Assembly: GCA_035295745.1 (NCBI GenBank)
Contig: DATGIL010000044.1
Span: forward strand, 1 to 58,600
DNA from: JAIQFL01 sp035295745
GTDB taxonomy: Bacteria > Acidobacteriota > Terriglobia > Bryobacterales > Bryobacteraceae
Length of the DNA stretch: 58,600 nucleotides
Reading direction: 5' to 3'
Shown: positions 42,652 to 51,318 of the stretch, piece after piece
How the letters are laid out: every line of letters begins with the position of its first letter
Position numbering within the stretch: the stretch's first letter is position 1
The notes under the pieces: generated by a model
The model's database searches: none
What the model was told of the DNA's origin: nothing
Seen by the model: the letters and a program-made list of their open reading frames with translations, nothing else
Program-made: the position numbers and the translations under genes

Positions 42652-44918
42652 TGCACCTGCCCTCCGAGGAACTCCATCTGGATCTCGCCCATTTCAATAA
42701 TGTCGCCAGGGCGTAGCGCCATCTCCACCACTGGATTGCCGTTTACCAGCGTGCCGTTGGTGGAGTTCAAGTCGCGCAGCAGGAAGCGCGCGCCTTCCAC
42801 CAGGATCACCGCCTGGGCGCGCGACATGACATTGTCGTCGGCGAAGCGGTAATCGTTGTCGGCTCCGCGGCCGAAAGTCGTGGACGGATACCGCAGTTGC
42901 AGGAACGACCCCGCCCGGCTGCCCGAGATGATCTTCAGCCGCGGGAGCATATCGAGCAACTCGCCGACGTTGGAATAGATCTTGGTTTCCTGAGCCTCCG
43001 GCAAGCCTGGCTCTAGCGCGGGTGGCGGCATCAGCGATCGAATCGGTACCGCGAGTTGCATTCCCGCCAGATCGCGCGCGAAGAAACTCTTCGGTTCTAC
43101 GCGAATGGCGGCGTCGTGCGGGCACGCACGCACACAGTTGGGCTCTGGAAACTCGGCGCACAGATCGCACACCACCGCTTTGGGGCGCGGCTCCGCCTTC
43201 TGCTTCCCAACCGACGGGTCGATCTGCACCACGTTGATGTTGCCGTAGGGGCAATCGATCGCGCAGTTGCCGCATCCGATGCACCAATCCTCAATCACGA
43301 TGTCGAGGGTATCTTTCCGGCGGATTGACCCCACCGGGCAGCGCGTCATGCAGAGGGGATCCATGCAGGCGCGGCAACTCGTGGCCACCAGGAAGTTCTC
43401 AAATCGCAAGCCATCGCGGATGAGGCGCGTGACACCGTCCTGATGGGTGGCGACGCAGGCCTTTACGCATTCGTCGCAGCGCGTGCACTTGTTCAAGTCG
43501 AGCAGCAGCAGATTCTGCCCTTGCATCAACTCCTGTTCCAGGAAGTTGGAAAGCGAAGCCTGCTGCACGCGTCCAAGCAGTTCGAGATCCATCTGCCGCC
43601 GGGCGCGCGCCACCTCAGTAATCCCGGAGGAGATTGCGGGAAACTCCGCCAGCATTTTGGCGAAGTCCTCTGCCTTGATGCGCACCAATTGGACGAAGTC
43701 GACAGCCGTACATGTGGCCGTGCGGCGGCCGGCCTGCAGAGGATCCTCCATGACCTCGAAGGAGGTCTCACCGATCACGAAGCTTTCGGAGGGCGAAATC
43801 AACGCGCTCTCCACCGGCTTCTCGCGGAACATGATGGGATTCTTTCCGGCGGGCAGGCGATTGACACGGAGTTGCTTGCCTTCCACTCGGAGGCTCGCGT
43901 GTTCGCGCGACATGTACTCGTCCCACGGAACGGAGATCACGTCGGGGCCGGAGGCTCGGCCCACCTTGACGGGCTCTGCGGAGATCGCGCCCTCTACCAC
44001 CTGTCCCGGTTTCAACCCCTTGGCACGAACGCGGAACACGGGCGGCAGCAGGCCCATTTCTCCAAAGTAAGAGCCACGGGACAGGTATGTGAGAACTAAC
44101 TCGCCGCCGGGAAAGATCTGCGAGACCTTTACGAAACCCATGCGGATGAGATAAAACGAATCCGCGACATCGCCTTGCCTGCAAATCACCTGGCCCGGCG
44201 CAATATCCACCAGTTCCACCCGGTCGCGCAAGTGATTGAGAAACTCGGGACTCAAGTTACGGAAGGTGGGGACCGATCGAAGGTGGGTATCGAGCGCGCG
44301 ATAGCGATAGTTACGATTCAGCTTGTCTTTGAAAGATGCCGCGTTGTACAGAACATTGTTCAAGATGTTCGGCAGCATCTCCAGAACTACCGAATCGGTC
44401 TTGGCACGTGCGGTAGCCGAGCGGGGATAGAACTTTGGCCGCTTCAACCGCTCCTGCTTGAGGGCAGCGAGGGCGGCGAGCTCACCGATCAGATCTCCGG
44501 CGGTGACGGATGCGATGGGGTTGTCGAGAGGCAGGTCTACTGAAGCATCCACGCAAATGTGCGTAGGGCGATTGGGGTTGGGATCGCGCGAGGCGGGGAC
44601 GCCTTTGATGTAATTCGTAATCTTGGTGAGGCCGCCCGCGAAGCCGCCCGCCGGTTTGCGGCGGCTCTCCACATGCGAAACCGGATTATTAATGAAGATC
44701 TCGATCGTGCCCGACAGAATATAGAAGGCAGTGGTTCCATTTTCGCCTTCACGCATCAAAATCTGGCCCGCTTTATACTCCTTGCGAACAATTGCGCCCG
44801 GAAATTTGTCCCAGATTTCTTTGCGAATCCCGGCGAAATCCGGGATGGCTGTCAACTCCTCAGTTGAAAGGATTGTGCCGCCCAGATCTGCCTGTGGGAT
44901 TCCTTCTGCCTTTGCCAT
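42648..44918 (-). CDS. cNMP-binding/FHA/four-[4Fe-4S] modular protein
   Basis: This cytoplasmic protein has 756 residues. A first cyclic-nucleotide-binding-like domain (~40-195) contains a long insertion. A second one (~212-445) is split: its first part (PGQVICRQGD, SYFGEMGLL) is interrupted by an FHA domain (~313-390, with VGRASGPDV and SREHASL) and resumes at ~396. Residues 478-599 have sixteen cysteines in four quartets: C478/481/484/488, C515/518/523/527, C546/549/552/556 and C584/587/595/599, giving four [4Fe-4S] clusters as in DmsB/HybA-type subunits. A second FHA domain closes the protein (~664-752, FGRGADNDY, STNGTLVNG). It is the first gene of the operon. It would couple nucleotide and phosphothreonine signals to electron flow. 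Confidence 0.9.
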   Translation of the reverse strand: MAKAEGIPQADLGGTILSTEELTAIPDFAGIRKEIWDKFPGAIVRKEYKAGQILMREGENGTTAFYILSGTIEIFINNPVSHVESRRKPAGGFAGGLTKITNYIKGVPASRDPNPNRPTHICVDASVDLPLDNPIASVTAGDLIGELAALAALKQERLKRPKFYPRSATARAKTDSVVLEMLPNILNNVLYNAASFKDKLNRNYRYRALDTHLRSVPTFRNLSPEFLNHLRDRVELVDIAPGQVICRQGDVADSFYLIRMGFVKVSQIFPGGELVLTYLSRGSYFGEMGLLPPVFRVRAKGLKPGQVVEGAISAEPVKVGRASGPDVISVPWDEYMSREHASLRVEGKQLRVNRLPAGKNPIMFREKPVESALISPSESFVIGETSFEVMEDPLQAGRRTATCTAVDFVQLVRIKAEDFAKMLAEFPAISSGITEVARARRQMDLELLGRVQQASLSNFLEQELMQGQNLLLLDLNKCTRCDECVKACVATHQDGVTRLIRDGLRFENFLVATSCRACMDPLCMTRCPVGSIRRKDTLDIVIEDWCIGCGNCAIDCPYGNINVVQIDPSVGKQKAEPRPKAVVCDLCAEFPEPNCVRACPHDAAIRVEPKSFFARDLAGMQLAVPIRSLMPPPALEPGLPEAQETKIYSNVGELLDMLPRLKIISGSRAGSFLQLRYPSTTFGRGADNDYRFADDNVMSRAQAVILVEGARFLLRDLNSTNGTLVNGNPVVEMALRPGDIIEMGEIQMEFLGGQVQ

Positions 44919-45090
44919 TCCGTGCCCCGGTAGTAGGGTTTAGTATCCCAAATCCCCAACAGTTTAGCTAACAATTGGGTACTATTGCACAGTTTTTCAG
45001 GCAGCCGGCAACCTTCCTCAGGCCGCAATAAACTCGCAGTTGGGGCCCTTCGAAGACTTCACTTCACTACCCATCGCCACCGGGGGCTAA

Positions 45091-45242
45091 TCGGGCCTGT
45101 CTGGCCCGACCTTGGCGACGACTGGAACGGCATACCAGTCGTTACCCTCGAAGGCGCCGTACTGGCCGGGCTGCCCACCCGAGCTGATCGCAGTTCAACG
45201 GCACACCGTTCAGCGCCTTTGCCGGCAAAGCCGGTATCGCTG
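45091..45242. other. Hairpin-rich stretch in the divergent intergenic region
   Basis: The 383-bp gap 44919-45301 separates the electron-transfer operon from the glycan cluster and has no gene I can support. It contains four good stems: TCGGGCC-TGTCT-GGCCCGA (45091-45109), an 8-bp stem ACGACTGG...CCAGTCGT (45118-45142), AACGG-CACA-CCGTT (45197-45210), and CAGCG...CGCTG (45211-45242) enclosing CCGGC-AAA-GCCGG. Such a run could be a structured leader RNA of the glycosyltransferase operon. It fits no riboswitch class I can verify. GATACT on the minus strand at 44942-44947 is a weak -10 for the electron-transfer operon. Confidence 0.35.
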
Positions 45243-45301
45243 GCCCATGCCGCTACCTTTGTCATAGGCGACCTTCCATTCGATATTGATAAAATTGGAG
45301 A

Positions 45302-46312
45302 TTGCCAGACTACGTCGTATCGGTGGTGATTCCGACATTGGCCGCGGACTCCAGACTTCAGGAGTGTCTGGAAGCTCTGTCGCGCCAGACGCGCCGCGAT
45401 TTTGAAGTGATCGTGGTCGACAACAGCGGGCAGGGACTGGTGCGCCGCAGCGCACTTCCGCCCGGTACGCGAGTGATCGAGAACGCCACCAACGCGGGCT
45501 ATGGGATCGCCATCAATCAAGGACTGGAAGCCTCCACCGCGCCCTACCTGGCCAGCCTCAATGACGACGCCGCACCGCATGCCGGCTGGCTCGATGCGCT
45601 GGTGCGCGCTCTCGAGCAGCGTCCGGACGTGGGCATGTGTGCCTCACAGGTCCGTTTCTTCGGCGAGGAGCGTCTGGATTCCGCGGGCATGCTGGTGGCT
45701 CGCGACGGCAGCAGTAAGCAGCGCGGCCATGGCCGGATGCCGGACGATTTTCCAGTCGCGGAAGAGGCGCTCTTCCCCAGCGGGTCGGCCGCACTCTACC
45801 GGCGGGCCATGCTGCAGGAGATCGGAGGGTTCGACGATCAGTTCTTCCTCTACTGTGAGGACACCGATCTCGGGCTGCGCGCCCGTTGGGCGGGATGGAA
45901 GTGCCTCTATGTGCCGGAAGCTGTCGTGGAGCATCACTACTCCCACTCGGCGGGACGGGCCTCATCGGTGAAGGCGTACTTCGTAGAGCGGAACCGGCTT
46001 TTTGTTGTGGCGAAGAACTTCCCCGCGCGCATGTTGCTGGCCGCGCCGTTTGCGACTGTGGCGCGCTACTTCTGGCACGCCTGGTACATCCTGCAAGGCC
46101 GCGGAAGCGCCGCCCGCTTTCGAGCAGATGGAAACGCCGGGCCCCGTATGCTCTGGTATGTGGTGCGTGCGCACGCCGCTCTGCTCGGTAGCGCGCGACG
46201 CTTGTGGAGGCAGCGCCGCGAGATCCGCGCCAAGGCCCGGATCACCCCCGCCATCTTCTCACGGCTCATTGCGAGCTACTCCATCAGCAGCAGGAGGGTG
46301 GCGGCTCTTTGA
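45302..46312 (+). CDS. Family 2 glycosyltransferase (rhamnosyltransferase-like)
   Basis: This GT2 enzyme has 336 residues. The GT-A fold begins VSVVIPTLAAD, followed by VVDNSGQG. The metal-binding D-x-D position appears as SLNDDAAP, and later LYCEDTDLGLRARWAGW has the acidic acceptor-base motif. A C-terminal helical region may be membrane-associated. The start is TTG at 45302 because an in-frame stop lies four codons upstream; the GGAG before it is unusually close. It is the first gene of the glycan cluster, and its stop overlaps the next start by one base. Confidence 0.9.
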   Translation: MPDYVVSVVIPTLAADSRLQECLEALSRQTRRDFEVIVVDNSGQGLVRRSALPPGTRVIENATNAGYGIAINQGLEASTAPYLASLNDDAAPHAGWLDALVRALEQRPDVGMCASQVRFFGEERLDSAGMLVARDGSSKQRGHGRMPDDFPVAEEALFPSGSAALYRRAMLQEIGGFDDQFFLYCEDTDLGLRARWAGWKCLYVPEAVVEHHYSHSAGRASSVKAYFVERNRLFVVAKNFPARMLLAAPFATVARYFWHAWYILQGRGSAARFRADGNAGPRMLWYVVRAHAALLGSARRLWRQRREIRAKARITPAIFSRLIASYSISSRRVAAL

Positions 46313-47076
46313 TGCGGCCCACCGGCGCAAACTCGTTGCTCGTCATCGTCCCGGCCTACAACGAGGAAGCCGCTGTCGGAGACGTAGTACGTTCCATTCA
46401 TCAGTATGTACCGGGTGTTCCCGTGCTCGTCCTGGATGATTGCTCCGGCGACAACACCGTCGGCGTTGCACGCGCCGCCGGTGCCGAGGTGCTTGCCCTT
46501 CCCCACCACCTGGGCCTGGGTGGCTGTGTGCAGGCCGGATACAAACTAGCCCACGAATTGGGCTTCCAAAACGTCATTCGGGTAGATGGCGACGGCCAGC
46601 ACGACGCCCGCGACATTCCCCGTGTCTTCGAAAAACTCCGTACCAGCGGCTGCGAAATGGTGATCGGCTCGCGATTTGCAGAAGCCAGGGGACCCCACAC
46701 CAGCCTTCTGCGATCTTTCGGCATCCGATTTTTCCGCATGGTGTTGCGGCCGATTCTTGGAAAACCTGTGCATGACCCCACCTCCGGTTTCGTGGGCGTG
46801 AATCGCCGGGCGCTCGAAGTCTTCAGCCGGAGCTTTCCGCTGGAGTATCCCGAAATCGAGGCGCTGGTGGTGCTGCAACGCCGCCGGTTTCGCTTTGAGG
46901 AGGTGCCGTGTAAGATGCATCCCCGCACCACCGGGCGTTCGTCTATCACGGCTTCCAAATCGCTCTATTACATCGCCCACGTGCTTTTAGGTGTCTTCGT
47001 CAATGTGCTGAAGTACGACCGCCGGCTGCGTGGGTCGAGCCCGAAGCCCACATCAGAAAAGGGCTTGGGAGGTTAG
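46312..47076 (+). CDS. Dolichol-phosphate mannosyltransferase-like GT2
   Basis: This protein has 254 residues. The N-terminus LLVIVPAYNEEAAVGDVV, the DDCSGDNT loop, RVDGDGQHD (D-x-D) and IGSRFAE are typical of the DPM1/polyprenyl-phosphate sugar synthase group. It probably makes a polyprenyl-phosphate-linked sugar donor at the cytoplasmic face. The ATG at 46312 is supported by CAGGAGGG at 46290-46297. The DUF2304 protein follows directly, a common pairing for this group, and the GT-C-like protein at 47442 could use the lipid-linked sugar. Confidence 0.92.
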   Translation: MRPTGANSLLVIVPAYNEEAAVGDVVRSIHQYVPGVPVLVLDDCSGDNTVGVARAAGAEVLALPHHLGLGGCVQAGYKLAHELGFQNVIRVDGDGQHDARDIPRVFEKLRTSGCEMVIGSRFAEARGPHTSLLRSFGIRFFRMVLRPILGKPVHDPTSGFVGVNRRALEVFSRSFPLEYPEIEALVVLQRRRFRFEEVPCKMHPRTTGRSSITASKSLYYIAHVLLGVFVNVLKYDRRLRGSSPKPTSEKGLGG

Positions 47077-47445
47077 ATGGATCGCCTGCTCAATGTAACC
47101 ACCGTGTTGAGCGTGTTTCTGCTGATCATGGTGCTGGTTTCCGTGCGCCGCGCGCATATCCGCGTGGAATACTCGGTGAGCTGGCTGCTCGCTGCGGCGG
47201 CGATGTTGATTCTTTCGCGCGCCCGGCCGCTGCTGGAGTATGTGACGCGGCATGCCGGCATTCCCGATACGCCTTTGACTCTGTTCCTTACCGCCGGCAG
47301 CGTTTTTCTGATTATGTTCTTCCGTTTTTCCGTGATTATTTCTCATCTGCGGGATGACAATATCGCCCTCGCGCAGCGCGTCGCCATCCTCGAATTCCAC
47401 ATCCGCAGCTTGAGTAAAACCGTCCAAGGGACTACTCCGCAATGA
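47077..47445 (+). CDS. DUF2304 small membrane protein
   Basis: This protein has 122 residues and three hydrophobic helices (TTVLSVFLLIMVLVSV, SVSWLLAAAAMLIL, FLTAGSVFLIMFF), ending in a charged coiled-coil-like helix (LAQRVAILEFHIRSL). The pattern and position match DUF2304, whose genes nearly always lie next to DPM1-like glycosyltransferases. It may assist membrane docking or flipping of the lipid-linked sugar. It starts immediately after the glycosyltransferase stop. Confidence 0.88.
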   Translation: MDRLLNVTTVLSVFLLIMVLVSVRRAHIRVEYSVSWLLAAAAMLILSRARPLLEYVTRHAGIPDTPLTLFLTAGSVFLIMFFRFSVIISHLRDDNIALAQRVAILEFHIRSLSKTVQGTTPQ

Positions 47446-49205
47446 AGGCCAAGAAAGCTCACGATAACCGGAAACCCGAGACCGCGCCCCGCCGCTGGCC
47501 CTATTACGCGGCTGCGCTGGCTGCGGTAATCCTCGTCTTCTGGGCATATGGTCCGGCGATGAACGGACCATTTCTTTTTGACGACACCGCACTCCCCTTC
47601 GCCCTCCCGGCGTTCAAAGCACCGCTCATTAACTGGTTGAAAGCAGATGTCCGCCCGGTCCTATTCTCTACTTACTACCTGAACGCGCAGATCAGCCAGA
47701 GTGACCCGTATTCGTTCCACGTCGTCAATATCATAGTTCACCTTTTGAGCACGGGCTTGATCTTTCTCATCGTGCGACGTCTGGTGCTTATGAGCCGCGA
47801 TCATCTGGGACCGGTCGCCAACGATCCGAATCTGCTGTCCGGCTTCGCCGCCGCTATCTTCCTGCTCCATCCGGTACAGACCGAAGCCGTGGCGTATCTT
47901 GCCGGCCGCTCCGAATCGCTCAGCGCGATGTTCGGACTGGCCGCCTTCGCCGTCTTCCTCTATCGCAAACAAGCCGCAGCCACCTGGGGAGTGGCGGTCG
48001 CCGTATTGCTCCTGTTCGGGCTGGCGCTCGGCTCGAAGCAAAACGCCATCGCGCTGCCGGCCTTGCTGCTGCTCACCGATTATTGGTGGAATCCCGGCTT
48101 CTCCTTGCAGGGAATCCGTGCCAACTGGAAGGTCTATCTGCCGATGGTGGTCGGCGCTGTCGCCGGCCTCGCATTTTTCTGGCGCGTGATCATGACCGCG
48201 CAGACCGCGGGCTTCGGCATGAAGGATCTGACCTGGTATCAATATTTCTTCACCCAATGCCGGGCGCTCTGGGTGTATCTCGGTATGTTCCTGCTGCCGA
48301 GCAATCTCACCGCCGATTGGGACTTCAGTATCTCGCGAACGGTCGTCGATCACGGCGCGATCTTCGGATTGATTTTTCTGGTTGCCGCGGTCGCGTCCGC
48401 CTGGTACTATCGCCGCCGCTTCCCGCTCGCCAGCTTTGGGCTTTTCGTTTTCCTGGTGATGATGGCGCCCACCTCTTCCATCCTGCCGATCCGCGATCCG
48501 ATCGCCGAACGCCGTCTATACTCCGCGATCATCGGACTGCTGCTCATCGTGGTCGATTTGCTCAGTCGTGTAAAGATCGAGCGCAAGGTGCTGGTGGCCG
48601 CGTGTACGGCGGTGGTGCTGCTCGCCGCCTGGGGCACGCATGCCCGCGCGGCGGTGTGGAGCGACCCCATCCTGCTCTGGGAAGACACCGCGCACAAAGC
48701 GCCCAACAAGCGGCGAGTGCGATTCCAGCTCGGGATGGCCTACTTCTCGAGCGATCCTCCCGACTACCAGCGCGCCATCGGCGAATTCGAGAAGGCCGCG
48801 GACCTGGAACCAGCCGACTACAATCTGCTGATCGATTGGGGCTTGGCATACGACGGCCTGAACCGTCCGAACGACGCGATCGCCAAGCTGCGCGCGGCCG
48901 CGATGAAGGAGCCAACGGCCCACGTTTACACGCAAATCGCCGTGGTCTATGCGAAACGCAGCCAGTGGGAGCAGGCCCTGGACGCACTCGAGACCGCGAA
49001 GCGTATCGACGCCAGTTTCCCGCCGACCTACTTCTATAAAGGGCAGATCTTTCTTACCCTGGGCCGGTGCGCGGAAGCCAAGATTGAGTTCGAGCAGGCG
49101 CTCCGTTTCGCACCCGATCAATGGGGTGGCAGCGGAAACCTGCGGCCGCAAGCGCAGCAGAGCTATCTGAAGACGCTTCAATGTCTGCAGAGCGCGGCCC
49201 ATTAG
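47442..49205 (+). CDS. GT-C-like membrane protein with C-terminal TPRs
   Basis: This protein has 587 residues and about ten membrane helices in the first ~400. An early loop carries the acidic pair FLFDDTALP, as in GT-C glycosyltransferases and the TMTC/DUF1736 group, and YLAGRSESLSAMFGLAAF is typical of that group. About four tetratricopeptide repeats follow (~420-580). Such proteins transfer mannose or other sugars from polyprenyl-phosphate donors to proteins. The gene overlaps DUF2304 by four bases and sits one base before the GT4 gene. Confidence 0.85.
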   Translation: MKAKKAHDNRKPETAPRRWPYYAAALAAVILVFWAYGPAMNGPFLFDDTALPFALPAFKAPLINWLKADVRPVLFSTYYLNAQISQSDPYSFHVVNIIVHLLSTGLIFLIVRRLVLMSRDHLGPVANDPNLLSGFAAAIFLLHPVQTEAVAYLAGRSESLSAMFGLAAFAVFLYRKQAAATWGVAVAVLLLFGLALGSKQNAIALPALLLLTDYWWNPGFSLQGIRANWKVYLPMVVGAVAGLAFFWRVIMTAQTAGFGMKDLTWYQYFFTQCRALWVYLGMFLLPSNLTADWDFSISRTVVDHGAIFGLIFLVAAVASAWYYRRRFPLASFGLFVFLVMMAPTSSILPIRDPIAERRLYSAIIGLLLIVVDLLSRVKIERKVLVAACTAVVLLAAWGTHARAAVWSDPILLWEDTAHKAPNKRRVRFQLGMAYFSSDPPDYQRAIGEFEKAADLEPADYNLLIDWGLAYDGLNRPNDAIAKLRAAAMKEPTAHVYTQIAVVYAKRSQWEQALDALETAKRIDASFPPTYFYKGQIFLTLGRCAEAKIEFEQALRFAPDQWGGSGNLRPQAQQSYLKTLQCLQSAAH

Positions 49206-49206
49206 T

Positions 49207-50319
49207 ATGCAACGTTCGCTGCGCATCGGGGTGAATGCGCTGTACCTGATCCCCGGCGGCGTCGGCGGAACCGAGATCTATCTGCGCGGGCTGTTGAAGG
49301 CCCTCGCGGAGATCGATCCCATCAATCAGTACACCGTTTTTACGAATCGGGAGACTGGCCCCGATCTCGTTCCGAAGGCGTCCAATTTCCATCCCGCGCC
49401 GCAGCCCGTGCGCGCGGTGTCGAGACCCATGCGAATTCTGTGGGAACAGAGCGGGCTGCCACTGGCCGCGGCGCGCCGCAGGCTTGATGTGATGTTCAAT
49501 CCCGGCTTCACTGCGCCGCTGCTCTGCGGATGCCCGCAGGTGACCGTGTTTCACGATCTCCAGCACAAGCGCCATCGCGAGTATTTCCGTTGGTTCGATC
49601 TGCCCTTCTGGGAGTTCTTCCTCTACTGGTCGGCCCACGTCTCGCAGCTCTTGCTCGCCGATTCAGATCCGACCGCGGCCGACCTGCTGAAGTTCTATCG
49701 TTTGCCGGAATCGAAGGTTCGCGTGGTGCGGCTGGGTGTCGACCCGGTCTTCTTCGAACTCAGCGGCCGACGCCGTCCGGCGCCTTACCTGCTGGCGGTT
49801 TCGACGCTCCATCCCCATAAGAACCTCGATGGTTTATTGCGCGCTTTTGCCGCATTTCGAACCGAGCGTCCTGAGTTTCGTCTGGTAGTCTGCGGCATGC
49901 ACGGATTCTTCTCCGGCCCTTTGCACGATCTGCGCAATTCCCTCCGGCTGGGCGATTCCGTGGAGTTCCCCGGCTGGATCCCCCGCGAGGATTTGCATGA
50001 ACGCTATGCGAATGCCTGGGCGTTCATCTATCCATCCCTTTTCGAAGGTTTCGGGCTCCCGGTCGTCGAAGCTCTCGCGGCGGGCGTGCCTTCCGCCTGT
50101 TCCAATATCGAGCCGCTCTCCAGTATCGCTGGTGATGCCGCACTGCAATTCGATCCTCGCGATCAAAGCGCCATGGTGCAGGCGATGCGCATGATCACGA
50201 GCGATGAGGCGGTGCGGCATCGCCTCGCCGAGGCAGGCCCGCGACGGGCCGCCCATTTCTCCTGGAAGGCTACCGCGGCAGCGACGCTGGCAGCTCTGCT
50301 CGAAGTCGCTACAGTGTAA
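49207..50319 (+). CDS. Family 4 glycosyltransferase
   Basis: This GT-B fold enzyme has 370 residues. The N-terminal loop PGGVGGTEIYLRGLLKAL binds the acceptor, LLAVSTLHPHKNLDGLLRAF opens the nucleotide-sugar domain, and PSLFEGFGLPVVEALAAGVP is the E-x7-E type donor motif of the GT4 family. It is soluble or peripheral. It probably adds an internal sugar of a surface glycan. Spacing on both sides is short, so it belongs to the cluster operon. Confidence 0.93.
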   Translation: MQRSLRIGVNALYLIPGGVGGTEIYLRGLLKALAEIDPINQYTVFTNRETGPDLVPKASNFHPAPQPVRAVSRPMRILWEQSGLPLAAARRRLDVMFNPGFTAPLLCGCPQVTVFHDLQHKRHREYFRWFDLPFWEFFLYWSAHVSQLLLADSDPTAADLLKFYRLPESKVRVVRLGVDPVFFELSGRRRPAPYLLAVSTLHPHKNLDGLLRAFAAFRTERPEFRLVVCGMHGFFSGPLHDLRNSLRLGDSVEFPGWIPREDLHERYANAWAFIYPSLFEGFGLPVVEALAAGVPSACSNIEPLSSIAGDAALQFDPRDQSAMVQAMRMITSDEAVRHRLAEAGPRRAAHFSWKATAAATLAALLEVATV

Positions 50320-50334
50320 AGAGGACGGAATCAA

Positions 50335-51114
50335 ATGACTGCACTCGTTACGGGAGCCGGTCGCGGCATCGGACGCGCCATTGCCCAGCGGCTCTCGCAA
50401 GACGGATGGGCCGTGGCGATCACCGCGCGTTCCGAAGGTGAAATCGAGGAGACCGCCAAACTCTGTGCCGGTTCCACAGCCACGTTTGCGGGCGATATCG
50501 CCGAACCAGCCTTCGTGCAACGACTGGTCCAGCACGTCGAGCACGCACTCGGCCCCATCTCGCTGCTTGTGAACAATGCCGGGAGCGGCGGACCCTTCGG
50601 CCCGTTCTGGGAAACCGATCCGGCGGAGTGGTGGCGCTGCCAGGAGGTGAACCTCCGCGGCCCCATGCTCTGCTGCCGCGAAGTGTTGCCTGGGATGGTG
50701 GTTCGAAGTTCGGGCCGGATCGTCAACGTCGTCAGCGGCGCCGCGTGCCAAGCCTACCCCGATATGTCGGCATACGTCGCCAGTAAAACCGCACTCCTGC
50801 GTTTCAGCGAGCAGTTGGCAGTGGAACTCAAACCGCACGGTGTGAGCGTCTTTCCGATACGCCCCGGCCTGGTGCGCACCCGCATGGTGGAGGAGGGTCG
50901 CCACCAGCTACCGTTCATCCAGAAGATGCTCGATGACGGCCTCGAGGTCGCCCCTGAAGTAGTCGCGAGCCTGGTGGCAACGCTCGCTTCCGGACAGGCC
51001 GACGCACTCTCCGGCCGCTTGTTCCAGGTTCGAGAGGATTTGGACTCGGTTCTTCGCCAAGCGGAGGACGTGCAGCAGCGCGAGCTTTACCTGCTCCGTC
51101 TTCATACTTTATAG
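50335..51114 (+). CDS. Short-chain dehydrogenase/reductase
   Basis: This classical SDR has 259 residues. The cofactor motif is TGAGRGIG, followed by NNAGSGG, a catalytic Ser in NVVSGAACQ and Y-x3-K in YVASKTALL. The turn after strand 2 reads ITARSEGE, with Arg favouring NADP. AAGAGGACGG lies upstream of the ATG. It is 15 bases after the GT4 gene, so it is probably co-transcribed, but many such enzymes act in unrelated lipid or alcohol metabolism. The 204-bp gap after it shows nothing clear. Confidence 0.93.
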   Translation: MTALVTGAGRGIGRAIAQRLSQDGWAVAITARSEGEIEETAKLCAGSTATFAGDIAEPAFVQRLVQHVEHALGPISLLVNNAGSGGPFGPFWETDPAEWWRCQEVNLRGPMLCCREVLPGMVVRSSGRIVNVVSGAACQAYPDMSAYVASKTALLRFSEQLAVELKPHGVSVFPIRPGLVRTRMVEEGRHQLPFIQKMLDDGLEVAPEVVASLVATLASGQADALSGRLFQVREDLDSVLRQAEDVQQRELYLLRLHTL

Positions 51115-51318
51115 GCAATGTGATTGCCAGGGTCTGCGCCATTCGGGATCGCGGCGGTGTGGCCTCTGCCAGAGGATGTTGGTGACGCTCTTAGACTTAC
51201 TCCCGGGGCAGATCACCGATCTGTGCTTTGAACTCTCAACGTACCTCGGCACCGATGCCGCGCGTCTGCAGGACACCATTGACGCAAAGCGGTGGCCCTG
51301 CAACATTTGGGAAGCCCC

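Noticed and set aside
34947..44918. Alternative complex III or Nrf nitrite reductase operon
   Set aside because: No NrfD/ActC-type membrane subunit, molybdopterin-like ActB or NrfA-type CXXCK motif is present.
45181..45250. c-di-GMP (GEMM) riboswitch suggested by GCAAAGCC
   Set aside because: The second tetraloop-receptor half and the expected paired arms are not found; only simple hairpins are seen.
44985..45329. Small plus-strand gene of 114 codons between the two operons
   Set aside because: No ribosome site, no recognisable domain, and it overlaps the glycosyltransferase start; the region is better explained by hairpins.
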